Of a stretch of DNA of 64,000 nt, positions 24,766 through 34,600 are shown piece after piece. Within the stretch, counting starts at the first letter, position 1. Every line of letters starts with the position of its first letter. The stretch comes from Tetranychus cinnabarinus (lineage: Eukaryota > Arthropoda > Arachnida > Trombidiformes > Tetranychidae), in contig WHVY01000001.1 of the NCBI GenBank assembly GCA_022266195.1, positions 21,390,001 through 21,454,000 of the forward strand. Direction: 5' to 3'. The position numbers and the translations under genes are program-made. Under the pieces are notes generated by a model that was not told where the DNA came from, ran no database searches, and saw only the letters and a list, made by a program, of their open reading frames with translations.

Positions 24766-26391
24766 TCATTCATTCAATTACAAGTTCAATCAATCAGATA
24801 AACACTTTTTTAATCATAAAGAGATCAAACTCGTATTTTGAACTGTAAGTTAAAGTAGGGGTGAGATACTAGGAAAGGATTCTCTTGGTTTCATAATAAG
24901 TTAATCGATATCATTGATTGAAAATTTGATTGGAATAAAACCTGATCACTTGTAACTGGTTCTTTTTTTGTTGTATAATATTGGATACAATCATCAACGT
25001 GCTCCGATAAAATTGAATTAATCAAAACTATTTCTGTGATGATCAGAAACAGCTAAATAAATAATTGTTTACTTCATCAAGAAATTGAATCTTCTCTTAT
25101 TATTACAGAAAATCCGAAATCGTAATATGCTGACGGCTTTGAAACAAATAACAGAATTCGTTCAATAATTTGATTTAAACCATTTTAATGATTATATAGT
25201 AATTGGATAGAAACTCGGATATTTTCTTGAATACTGGCTATTTCAGCAATTCCATTATTTAAAATGGCTATTTTTTGGTGCTAAACTTGAGCTATATTAC
25301 CTCATTTCGATGCTCTCGAAACCTGGTCTATTAGCTACTTAAATCGGCGGACATTTTTTATTTTAAAGTTCGCATTAATTTCTTATTCTAATAAAGCTTT
25401 GTGCAAAAATATTGGGAATTCAACAAAAAATTGTAGCTTCGAAATTAAAAGATCACTCATAACTTATGGCGCTAATTTCGTTAGACATAATGAAGTTTCA
25501 TATTTTATTTACTGAAGATTAAATAAACCCGATTTCTATGTTTTGATTGGGCTTGAACTCAAAAACACATTAACAACCTGATCAACACATTCAAATTAAT
25601 TTTCCCAATACTTTTGCACTAAGCTTTGCATAAAAACTGGATCGTTTGAGTGATTAAATGTAATCTCTATTTCTGAATGTTGGCGGATCTTATTCCAATC
25701 ACATCTATTGAAATATTAAGGAAATCGAGCACAAATGAGAATTTTTGGTTTAAAGATAATTAAACATGAAGTAACCTGGTTTTTTGAGTCTTAATAAAAA
25801 TTCGTCACTCTCAAGTTTGTTGACTTCAACATCTATTATAAAGTATATTTTACCATTAGTAATGAAAAAATTTTGTTCAACGAGATTCCATTAACAATAG
25901 CAATATTTAGAATGTAGAATGACACACAGAATGGTCCAGATTTAGCGTATTTGTCCTCAAATAAGGATCAAATAGAAATAAGTCGACATCATCCAAGCTG
26001 TGTAATCAAAGTTATCTTTACTATCTTCTATCAGAATTCAGAGAAGCACGATTAGATTGACAAGAGTCATTCTGATTCTATAGACGGATATTATTTTGAT
26101 TTGTTTTCAATTTCAAATGCGAAAAATGATGTTAAAGATAGACAATCAATAAATCTTAATGATAAATTCGTAAAACATTATACAATGGAAAAGTTTCCAG
26201 CAATGAGATCGTGAAACAGACCATAGCAACACAATAGAGGCAACCCAATCGGTATCTATCTCAGCAAAATACATGCCAACAATTTAGAGTTAGGTTAATC
26301 AAGTTGTACTAATATGTGTAACCACAATATTAAAAATGATAAATCTTTTGCATATTGTTTATTATTGAGTGCTGACAATACTTTATGGATG
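24766..26391. other. Intergenic between MAST and the Polinton
   Basis: AT-rich DNA with no recognisable gene on either strand. The left part is presumably the MAST 3' UTR. The right end supplies the ATAATT (26392-26397) duplicated by the Polinton insertion. Confidence 0.6.
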
Positions 26392-26397
26392 ATAATT

Positions 26398-26458
26398 AGT
26401 AGTATAGTATACATTTGTAACACTCCACCTTACAGGCGGAGCGTTACAAATGAAACTG
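26398..26458 (+). repeat. Left terminal inverted repeat of the Polinton
   Basis: Identical over 61 bp to the reverse complement of 40968-41028, with weaker similarity for about 20 bp further inward. It contains its own imperfect palindrome at 26413-26451 (ATTTGTAAC...GTTACAAAT), so each end could fold into a hairpin. Confidence 0.95.
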
Positions 26459-26682
26459 GAATTTTGATAAATATACCCTTAAATTACTTTAAACAATGCT
26501 TTTGAAATTCGCTCTTTTTTCAAATCCTTTCAAACCTTCACCAAGGCAACAAAAAACCGTTGAGATTCACACAAGTTCACCATACTCAACCATTTGCATT
26601 GTTTTACTTGGTTTTTTTAACTATTTCAATTTAATTATATTTGATTTAATTTAATTTAATTTAAATTATTTGTGTTATAAAT

Positions 26683-27605
26683 ATGTTTCGCTGCCAGTGG
26701 ATATTTGTTATCTCTTATTTTGTTCTATCCTCTAGCTCAGATAGAGTTACATTGTCCAATTATGAGGATAAACTCTTGGGTATGTAATGCGGTACCTTTT
26801 TCTGGTGTAATTCATTGTTTAATTGAATAATTATTTTCAGCTTTGAAAACAGGAAGAGAAAATCACTTTTACTGTATAAATGAGGTGGCAATTCATGAAA
26901 GTGACTGCTCGTATGAGATTAAAGGACGCAAGATAGAAATCAGTGCTGTTCGGAGGTGCAAAGTACGATTTGGATGCAACTCAACAATTTTTATGGCTTT
27001 GTGTTGTAAGTTTATTAGACTAAAGGCGTGATAGGAATTATTTAATTCAATTTAATTCAATTCAATCAAGCATTAATTAATATTAATTTATCAAAATAGG
27101 TTTTGAGGACCACATTGAACGCAAACAATTGTTCAAAGAAACCGTGCAGATATCGACTGGAGGCAGAAAAGAAACTCAATATGGTAATAATGAGACAAAT
27201 AATGAGAAAAGCAGTTTATTCAATTTAAAAACTGAAGATAATTTCATTAGTATCAAAATGGATGGAACATTTAAGTTGTTGCTGCTTCTATTAATTTTGT
27301 TATTGATGGTTATGCTAACCAGTATTGTTTTTTGTAAAATCTGGTGTTTGAAAAGAATGATAGCTTCGGAGCCGAATACATATGCCGTTTTCAAAGATAA
27401 TGTAGGTGCTCGTAAAAATAATTTAATTCAATATTAATTATTTTTATTTATTCAGCTACAGGTCCAACAGGATAGGAAGCTACCAGCAAATATTGATGCT
27501 CTGAAAAAAAATGAGAATTTAATTAATTTAAATCAAGAGATTCAGCAATCAATTAGTGATGGTATCGCGGAGATTGACTGCAGTAATATTCCGTTGAAAG
27601 TTTGA
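26683..27605 (+). CDS. Spliced type I membrane protein, unknown, Polinton left arm
   Basis: Four exons, 26683-26779, 26841-27005, 27100-27401 and 27456-27605, separated by introns of 61, 94 and 54 bp with good GT..AG signals. All phases agree, giving 237 aa. A signal peptide (about 1-19, WIFVISYFVLSS) leads into a small extracellular part with six cysteines before residue 90. A Leu-rich transmembrane helix follows (about 145-167, LLLLLILLLMVMLTSIVF), then a cytoplasmic tail of about 70 residues. I do not recognise the family. The structure resembles a receptor or a virion/cell-surface membrane protein, but no function can be assigned. Unlike the capsid/polymerase block of the same element, which has no introns, this gene is fully spliced, suggesting host origin or nuclear early expression (inference). 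Confidence 0.7.
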
Positions 27606-27773
27606 TTTTCAAGCAAGCTCGACAAACACGAATTCAATTCAATTTAATTGAATTAAATTATTTTCAACTACTTAATCAATGCCGAAAATGAAAGCATATA
27701 ATTTTCTATCTTAATAAATAGATCTGAATATTTATAATGTACGAGATTTTCATCAAAAAAAATTATTTTTACC

Positions 27774-28256
27774 TCATTCTTTGCAAGTTGCATCAAGATT
27801 GTAGTCTTCTTGTTCCGGATTTGAACCAATTGATCCACCATCATCAGAGATGCAGCAAAATTTTTTGAATTTAATTATTTTCAATTCTTCGCTGATTTCA
27901 TTTACCTTCGACTTGATTAGCATATTGTTTTCGTTTACCATTTTTTTCACACTTTCGATTTCCAAAGTTAATCTTGAAATTATTTTCAAGATATTTCTTG
28001 ATGATTCTTTCACATCATCAAAATGCATATCAATGCGTCTTGATAGTCCGGCTCGGTGTTTTGTTCGTTTGATAGTTTTTTTCAGGTTAACCAAATCTTT
28101 ACCTCTTGAGTTAGGGTTAGCATTTTGCTGTCTCATGCTTGTTGAAGGTTGGTTAAACAAGGAAGGTTGGTTGGAATTTTCAGGCACGATTGACTGTTTG
28201 TTTGTTATCACTCTAGTAATTGTTGTTCTAGGTCTTTTGGGTATTGGTTGATTCAT
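27774..28256 (-). CDS. Coiled-coil protein with basic N-terminus, Polinton left arm
   Basis: Minus-strand frame of 160 aa from the ATG at 28256-28254; the longer open frame above it has no earlier ATG. The N-terminus has a nuclear-signal-like stretch (PKRPRTT). The middle is Lys/Arg-rich (KKTIKRTKHR), and about residues 75-135 form a heptad-like coiled coil (RLTLEIESVKKMVNENNM). It is convergent with the spliced membrane protein gene, about 170 bp away. Not recognised; it may be a DNA-binding or structural accessory protein of the element. Confidence 0.5.
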   Translation of the reverse strand: MNQPIPKRPRTTITRVITNKQSIVPENSNQPSLFNQPSTSMRQQNANPNSRGKDLVNLKKTIKRTKHRAGLSRRIDMHFDDVKESSRNILKIISRLTLEIESVKKMVNENNMLIKSKVNEISEELKIIKFKKFCCISDDGGSIGSNPEQEDYNLDATCKE

Positions 28257-29480
28257 ATTAGCAACACAGATGATATTTACTAACAGAACAAAAAACAATT
28301 AAGTCACAGTATAATTAAAGTAAATTAAATTAAATTGAATTAAACAAAATTATATCCAAACTGTTTGCAATTTACTTGAAGAATAAAGTTTAAGGAACAA
28401 CTAGGCTTTTAGAAATGCGAATTCACAGTCATAAGGGCTGAGATGAAGCCTTGTTTACCCAACTTGCAACGTTTTGTATAACAAAAGAATTTCAATGACT
28501 AAAGGTTTGACAAGAAGGCTAACAAAAAAAACAAATTTTGAACAGTTTTAGTATATTTGCTGTTACCCTTTATCATTTACCTTTAAAAGTTTCTCAAAAT
28601 TTCTCAGGGTAAAATATAAATGTAGTGAAAAGATAACAATTATTTAGATATTTTCTTTTTACATTTTCCCAACAAGTTTGACATATATAACAAAGATATG
28701 GTTTAGTTTTTGAATTGAACAATTATTTATATTCAATGAGAACCCTGGAAAGCCAACGACTCTTTATTCACTTATTCACAATAAGTGACTTGATGAATTC
28801 GCAATTTTTGAGCTAAGGTTACTTGCTGAGAAAGTTTTTGGCCATCTCAAACTTGGAGACAAATATTTAGCTGTTAAATATATTGAAGTCAATTCAATTA
28901 AATAATATTTTAGAGATGACAAACCTGAATACAATGAAGCAAGTTTGGCCAGTATACTTGTACGATGTAATAGGAATATATGTTTTTATTATATTATAAA
29001 AGTCTTTACACAAGAAAAAGAAAGCCTGGATTCAATTCAATTGAATTTAATAATCTAATTCACCTAGTAAAGTTATGCGATCCTCGTTATACTTATATCG
29101 TTAGTATTCACAAGACATTTTATTGTCAACCAGATGAAATAAATTGTAATTTAAATGAAATTTAATAATTCTAAAAGCCTCTCGTACCTAGTTCAATGCA
29201 TTCAAGTATGAAAGAATTATTTTTCTACGTTAGCTTTGTCAAGCTCAATAATCATTCTATTCTTTGAATATAATTCAGCATATATACGTACTGAATTGAA
29301 GTAATAAACATAGATACAACCTTTGCAGCTATTAGAATATACTGCATCTCTTAGTTTAGTAACCAATAGAATCTTTAGTAGGCTGAACTTTAGGGCGGTT
29401 AATAGATATTTGGTTGCTATATAAAGAGCGAAATTTGAAGCAAATGTCATTCAATTAGGTTAGTAGTTTTTAGATAAGCT
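28257..29480. other. Polinton left arm, no confident gene
   Basis: AT-rich with scattered TTCAATT-type repeats. Two short ATG frames exist, 28980-29165 on + (61 aa) and 29217-29450 on - (77 aa), neither recognised. A protein-like stretch at about 28796-28896 (FAIFELRLLAEKVFGHLKLGD) stops soon after and may be an exon of a spliced or decayed gene that I could not resolve. Confidence 0.4.
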
Positions 29481-29501
29481 CTAACTTTGAATCAATATCA
29501 G
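29481..29501 (+). repeat. Left arm of inverted repeat enclosing the 50-bp array
   Basis: CTAACTTTGAATCAATATCAG pairs with 29952-29972 with one mismatch; pairing appears to extend 2-3 bp outward. The two arms bracket the tandem array exactly, so the whole 490-bp block looks like one unit. Confidence 0.75.
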
Positions 29502-29520
29502 CGTTAAATCGCTTGATGAA

Positions 29521-29913
29521 AATCCAATGGCTCGACAGCCAGGTCTTAGCTCTCGGTAGCTACAACATGAAATCCTTTGGCTCGATGGCCAGGTCTTAGC
29601 TCTCGGTAGCTACAACACGAAATCCTTTGGCTCGATGGCCAGGTCTTAGCTCTCGGTAGCTACAACATGAAATCCTCAGGCTCGATGGCCAGGTCTTAGC
29701 TCTCGGTAGCTACAACATGAAATCCTCAGGCTCGATGGCTAGGTCTTAGCTCTCGGTAGCTACAACATGAAATCCTTTGGCTCGATGGCCAGGTCTTAGC
29801 TCTCGGTAGCTACAGCATGAAATCCTTTGGCTCGATGGCCAGGTCTTAGCTCTCGGTAGCTACAACAAGAAATCCTTTGGCTCGATGGCCAGGTCTTAGC
29901 TCTCGGTAGCTAC
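29521..29913 (+). repeat. Tandem array, 8 copies of a 50-bp unit
   Basis: Units start at 29521, 29571, 29621, 29671, 29721, 29771, 29821 and 29871, the last being partial. Each has the core GGCTCGATGGCCAGGTCTTA followed by GCTCTCGGTAGCTAC, ending in the palindrome GTAGCTAC. Most differences lie in a 2-3 base slot (TTT/TCA) and at the unit end. The array is far more GC-rich than its surroundings. It ends beside a hairpin (GAATAAAG...CTTTATTC, about 29914-29952) and lies about 130 bp before the dUTPase-like start codon. It could be a replication, packaging or enhancer element, or a nested minisatellite-bearing transposon. Confidence 0.95.
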
Positions 29914-29951
29914 GAATAAAGTTACGTAGCTTTGATTGCTGTAGCTTTATT

Positions 29952-29972
29952 CTGATATTGATTCATAGTTAG
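29952..29972 (-). repeat. Right arm of inverted repeat enclosing the 50-bp array
   Basis: Reverse complement of 29481-29501 with one mismatch. Confidence 0.75.
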
Positions 29973-30044
29973 AGTACTTGTTAATTTTTGATTACAGTTC
30001 TAAATCTTTTGTCTTTTTGTCTTTTTCTCTCCGTAGGTTGCTCC

Positions 30045-30434
30045 ATGTCGCTGAAGGTGAAAATCATTTCTAGAGGTGTTTCTTTCTCGTCAGTTGAACA
30101 ATCTTCATTTGGTCTAAGCCTGTATTGTCTTCAAAAATTTGAAATTAAAGCGAAAGGTTATATCACATTGAAAACCGGAATCTGTGTTGGCTTTGACGAA
30201 GGTTATTACGGCCAAGTAGTTGCTGATTGTCCTCCATCTGCATTAATTACGGCTGTTGGTGGTATTATTAAGCCTAATAATAGAAGCGAAGTCGAAGTCG
30301 TTTTATTCAACCTTGGTAGGAAAAAATTTACAGCAAGAAAAGGTGAAAGAATCGCTCAACTAATCGTTAAACAATTCTCCAACTGTGAAAGAAAAAAAGT
30401 TAGATCGTTATATTACAATCTTCGAACTCTCTAG
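30045..30434 (+). CDS. dUTPase-fold protein, probably catalytically inactive
   Basis: 129 aa from the first in-frame ATG (30045); the frame is open further upstream but only from a TTG. It follows the trimeric dUTPase fold: motif 1 as KTGICVGFDEGYYGQV, a motif 2 region ADCPPSALI, motif 3 as GIIKPNNRSEVEVVLFN, and motif 4 as GERIAQLIV. Active dUTPases have Asp in motif 3 (GVIDxDYRGEV) to activate water and an Arg-x-Arg-Ser-Gly motif 2. Here Lys and Asn replace the motif 3 Asp and Tyr, motif 2 lacks the Arg residues, and no Gly-rich motif 5 is seen at the C-terminus. So dUTP hydrolysis is unlikely (inference). Adenovirus E4-ORF1 is a known precedent for a dUTPase-derived protein with a new role. 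Confidence 0.8.
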   Translation: MSLKVKIISRGVSFSSVEQSSFGLSLYCLQKFEIKAKGYITLKTGICVGFDEGYYGQVVADCPPSALITAVGGIIKPNNRSEVEVVLFNLGRKKFTARKGERIAQLIVKQFSNCERKKVRSLYYNLRTL

Positions 30435-30454
30435 CTCTACATTTTATCATTGAA

Positions 30455-31369
30455 ATGGAATTCGACAACCTTATGTTTGCACTAATTTCGCGTGGTACAG
30501 GAACTCTGGCCAACAAGACGAAATCCATCAGAATAATGAGAACAACGCAAGAGTCTGATGATGAGGAAAAACCTAAAGCATGGTTGAGCATTGATCTAAG
30601 GATATAGCAAAAAGATGGGACTTGGACTCCAACAGGTTTGAGACTCAAATCAAATGAGCTCAAAAAGTTGAAAGATTTGTTTAATGATCAACACTCTGTA
30701 AGATCTTTTACAAATAATGCATATTATCGAAGATCTTTTCATTTGATTGAAGATGAAGATGATAATGCAACTACTACTTTCGCAGTCCTGCTCGAAAAAG
30801 ACAAGGTTTCAGGGATCATGCTTACTAAAAAAGAGATAGATAGGCTTTGTAAAATTATTCCAGCTATGACATACTTCATCGACAACTTTGATCCTGATGT
30901 TGACGCATGTAAAGAAATTTTGCTAAATTGTATTGTTTACAACCTTTATATTCAAGCAAAGGCTTTAATGAAAAAAGATTGTAAAGCTTGCAATCAGAAG
31001 GGGAAAAACGATGAGATTGAAGTTCTTTCACCTGCTGACCATTCTTGTAACAGTATAATCAGAGCCGATATCGACAACTCAAAATGGTTTGACGAATTGT
31101 TCACTAATAATGTGATAGATAAAGAAAGCCACACACTTTTCATTAAAGTGATGAACTTTTTTGAGCTTTCAAGGACTGCTGCGATAGATCATATTGTTGA
31201 TCATTACAGTAACCTTAAAAAGGACATTTATCTCCGCACAGCAGTTAAAACAGTGTTGAATGATGATAGGTCAGATTGTTTTGAGCTTGTCTACGGCATT
31301 GCAACTGAAAATTTATTAAAAGATGTTCCTCATCCTGCTTCTCTTTCCCCACAGAAACGTAAGCGATGA
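30455..31369 (+). pseudogene. PC4-like protein gene interrupted by an in-frame amber codon
   Basis: A single frame runs from ATG 30455 to TGA 31367-31369 (305 codons) with one stop, TAG at 30605-30607. The residues on both sides of the stop (LSIDLRI before; DGTWTPTGLRL and NELKKLKDLF after) match the layout of the PC4/p15 single-strand DNA-binding domain. The stop therefore falls inside that domain and not at a natural end. The C-terminal part has a Cys/His cluster (CKACNQKG ... HSC) of the kind seen beside PC4 in related elements, and a basic end (PQKRKR). Either the gene is inactivated or the amber codon is read through or removed by splicing. No ATG start downstream would restore the full domain. 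Confidence 0.65.
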
Positions 31370-31681
31370 TCACGCAATCCAAAGCGTAACTCATATATTG
31401 ATACTCAATAATTATTTTTAATTTTGATTCCATTCCTTATTTATAATATTACACATATAATAATCAATTTACATTTTGCTTACATCTTTAAACATATAAT
31501 TTTTGAATAATAATAATACTATTATATACTAAAACTATTATAATTACATGACGATATATAATTAATCATAACGCATAATCATTATCCACAAAATTGTAAA
31601 AAACCAAAAAAACCAAAAAATTTGCAAAAATACAAAAAAAACTAAAAACAATAAAAACAATAAAAAATTTCCATATTTAAA
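31370..31681. promoter_or_regulatory. A-tract-rich leader of the polymerase/capsid gene block
   Basis: About 310 bp of extremely AT-rich sequence with no coding frame. The last 90 bp before the polymerase ATG consist of A-runs of 4-8 bases spaced roughly every 8-10 bp (AACCAAAAAAACC and similar), a pattern typical of intrinsically bent DNA. It is the only long gap before the packed gene block, so it probably holds its promoter and/or leader. Confidence 0.4.
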
Positions 31682-34600
31682 ATGCTTGAATATCAATTTT
31701 TATCCTCAAATGAGCGAAGGAATGATGATTGGAATTACATAGAGATAACGCGCACTGTTAGAATTACTTATGATGGTGAAGAACGAATAACTGCATTAGA
31801 AGAATTGATAAGAGATATAGAGGAAACGTTATTTGCTGTAATCTCTAGTATTGATTATGATGTACAACCAGAAGACAGAATAAGAATAGCCATCAAAAAT
31901 GAAAGTCTATCTCATGACATCTGGGTATCATTCAAAAAGGGTTCTCAATTAACAAGAAATGTTATATTTAATGCTATTTTCAAAGTTTGTCAGTCAAAAC
32001 TTGAATTTTTAATTGAAGGTATTTTAATCATTGATATTGTTATTATAAAAATGCCATCAGGAGGGGGTCATAAAAGAAAATATGGAGTGACAGATTTAGC
32101 ATCATACGAGAGACTTTCTCCAAAAACAATAAAAATTGAGAAGGATGGTTTATGCTGTGCAAGATCTCTAATTGTTGGTAAAGCTATAGCGGATAAAGTC
32201 ACTGGCAATGATTGGCGAAGAATTAAAGATGATGTTGGACGTCAACAGAAGGATGCAGCAGAGAAGCTGTGTAATTTAGCCAATGTTCTTCCCTACACAA
32301 ATTGTGGATTAGAAGAGTTACAAAAGTTTCAAAATGTCCTTTCAGGTTATAGAATAGTGGTGACAGATGCTAAGACTAAGAAAATAATATTTGCAGGTGA
32401 TCCTGATAAAAACAATATTTATCTAATTTATAATGATAATCATTATTTTCCAACGAGATCTATGAAGGCATTTTTAGGTTATGAATACTTCTGTAGTTAT
32501 TGTCTGATAGGGTTTAGGGAAAAAACACAACATCATTGTCAGTCAATTTGTAAAAAATGTTTCACTGAGTCACAGTGTCAGTTAATTGAACTTAAATACT
32601 GTGATGCATGCTGCAGAGAGTTTAATAATGTAAATTGTTTTAATAATCATATACAGAATTCAATTTGCTCGAAACTAAAATTCTGTGAGTTATGCAAAAG
32701 AACTTATCGATCGAAGAAGCAGCATAAATGTGGAGAGTTTTATTGTACTACTTGTCGTGAGATGGTTTCTTCTAAAAATCACTTATGCTATATTAGCAAA
32801 CCATCGTTAATTAAGTTGAACAAAGAAGATTCATGTGTAAAATTGTTCATTTTTTACGATATTGAAAGCTATGTTGTTGACAATGGAACACATAAACCGA
32901 TGCTTTTGATAGCTAAATGTGTGTGTTGTAAATGCTATTCTATGCCTGACCATCTTTGTGAATTTTGTGAAAAAATTAAATTAGAATATTTAGGAGAAAA
33001 CTGTATTCAACTTTTTTGTAATTGGCTGTTTAAGGATTTGAGAGCTTCTCTAGTCAAACAAGATAAAAGGCAGATTGTTAAAAATCCTAAGATATATGTA
33101 ATTGCACACAACGGCAAAGCTTATGACTTTCATTTCATATTGAAGTACTTGAACGATTATCAGATTGCAGGCACTCCAAATATAATTAAAACTGGATCTA
33201 AGATAATATCAATGGAATACATGAATGTTAAGTTTATTGATTCAGTGTCTTTTTTGCCTATGCCATTGAAAGCTCTTCCTAAAGCTTTTGGTTTTGAAGA
33301 GCAAAAAGGTTGGTTTCCTCATAAATTTAACTGTGTTGAGAATTGGTCATACAATGGTAATTATCCATCGAGTATGTATTATGAACCTGATTTGATGACA
33401 AGTAATGAAAGGGTTAAGTTTTTTGACTGGTATGAAAAAGTGAAAGATAAAAAGTTTTGTTTCAAGTCAGAGATACTCAAATACTGTAATCTGGATGTAG
33501 ATATACTTTTAAAATCTTTTATGAGCTTCAGAGATAGCTTTATTAAAGAAACTGGTTTAGATCCTATCTCAAGATGTATTACTATAGCTCAAGCTTGTAT
33601 GGAAGTTTACAAAGTTTGTTTTTTGATGCCTAAAACAATAGCTGTGATTCCGTCATTCGGTTATGATCCTAAGCGTAAAAGTTCTGTTGTTTCTAATATT
33701 TGGTTGTCTTATCTGGAAAAAACAGAAAAAATCATATTGCATAGAGAGAAAAGATTAGGAAAATATTTTGTTGATGGATTTAACGCTGAAACAAAAACTG
33801 TTTACGAGTTTTATGGTTGTTTTTTTCATGGATGCAAAACTTGTTATCCAATGAATAGACACTACATCACATCGAAATATCTGGATAAAACAATGGACTA
33901 CCTTTTTGAAAGAACTAGTAGTAGAGCTGCTGACATAGAAAAAATGGGCTATAAGATCATATCAATATGGGAATGTCAGTATCATCATCAAGTAAAAATT
34001 GACCCTGAATTAAAGAGTTTTCATTTACTTCATTCTAGTAAACTATTCAAATCAAAGTTACCTCTTGATCCAAGAGAAGCTTTTTTTGGTGGAAGAACTA
34101 ATGCAATCAAATTATTCCATCAAACTAAAGACAATGAAAAAATACGCTATTATGACTTTACCAGCCTTTATCCTTATGTTATAAAATATTGTGCTTATCC
34201 AATTGGCCATCCTCAAATCATTCGCTTCAAAGAAGAGGATAATATTTCTGACTTAAAAGATTATGAGGGCTTTGTTTTTTGCACGATCCTCCCTCCTAAT
34301 AAACTTTTAATTCCAGTTTTACCAGCCAAAATACGTAATAAATTAATCTTTACACTTTGTCAGGTTTGTGCAAGCGAGAAAAATAAAGATTCATGTACAC
34401 ATAATTCAGCAGACAGAGCACTTACTGGAACATGGTGTACTCCTGAATTGAGGAAAGCTATCGAACTAGGTTATAAAGTACTGAAAATTTACGAGATTTG
34501 GCACTTCAAAGAATTCTCAAAATACGATCCCTCTAAAAAAGATGGGGGATTATTTGCCGAGTTCATTAATAAATGGCTTAAACTAAAAGTAGAAGCTTCA

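Noticed and set aside
27850..28251. 133-aa hydrophobic + frame
   Set aside because: Antisense of the minus-strand coiled-coil ORF; it starts inside that gene with no promoter or homology. The minus frame has more protein-like composition, but this choice is not certain.
29521..29913. CRISPR-like array
   Set aside because: The 50-bp units follow each other without unique spacers, and the sequence is eukaryotic; this is a tandem minisatellite.
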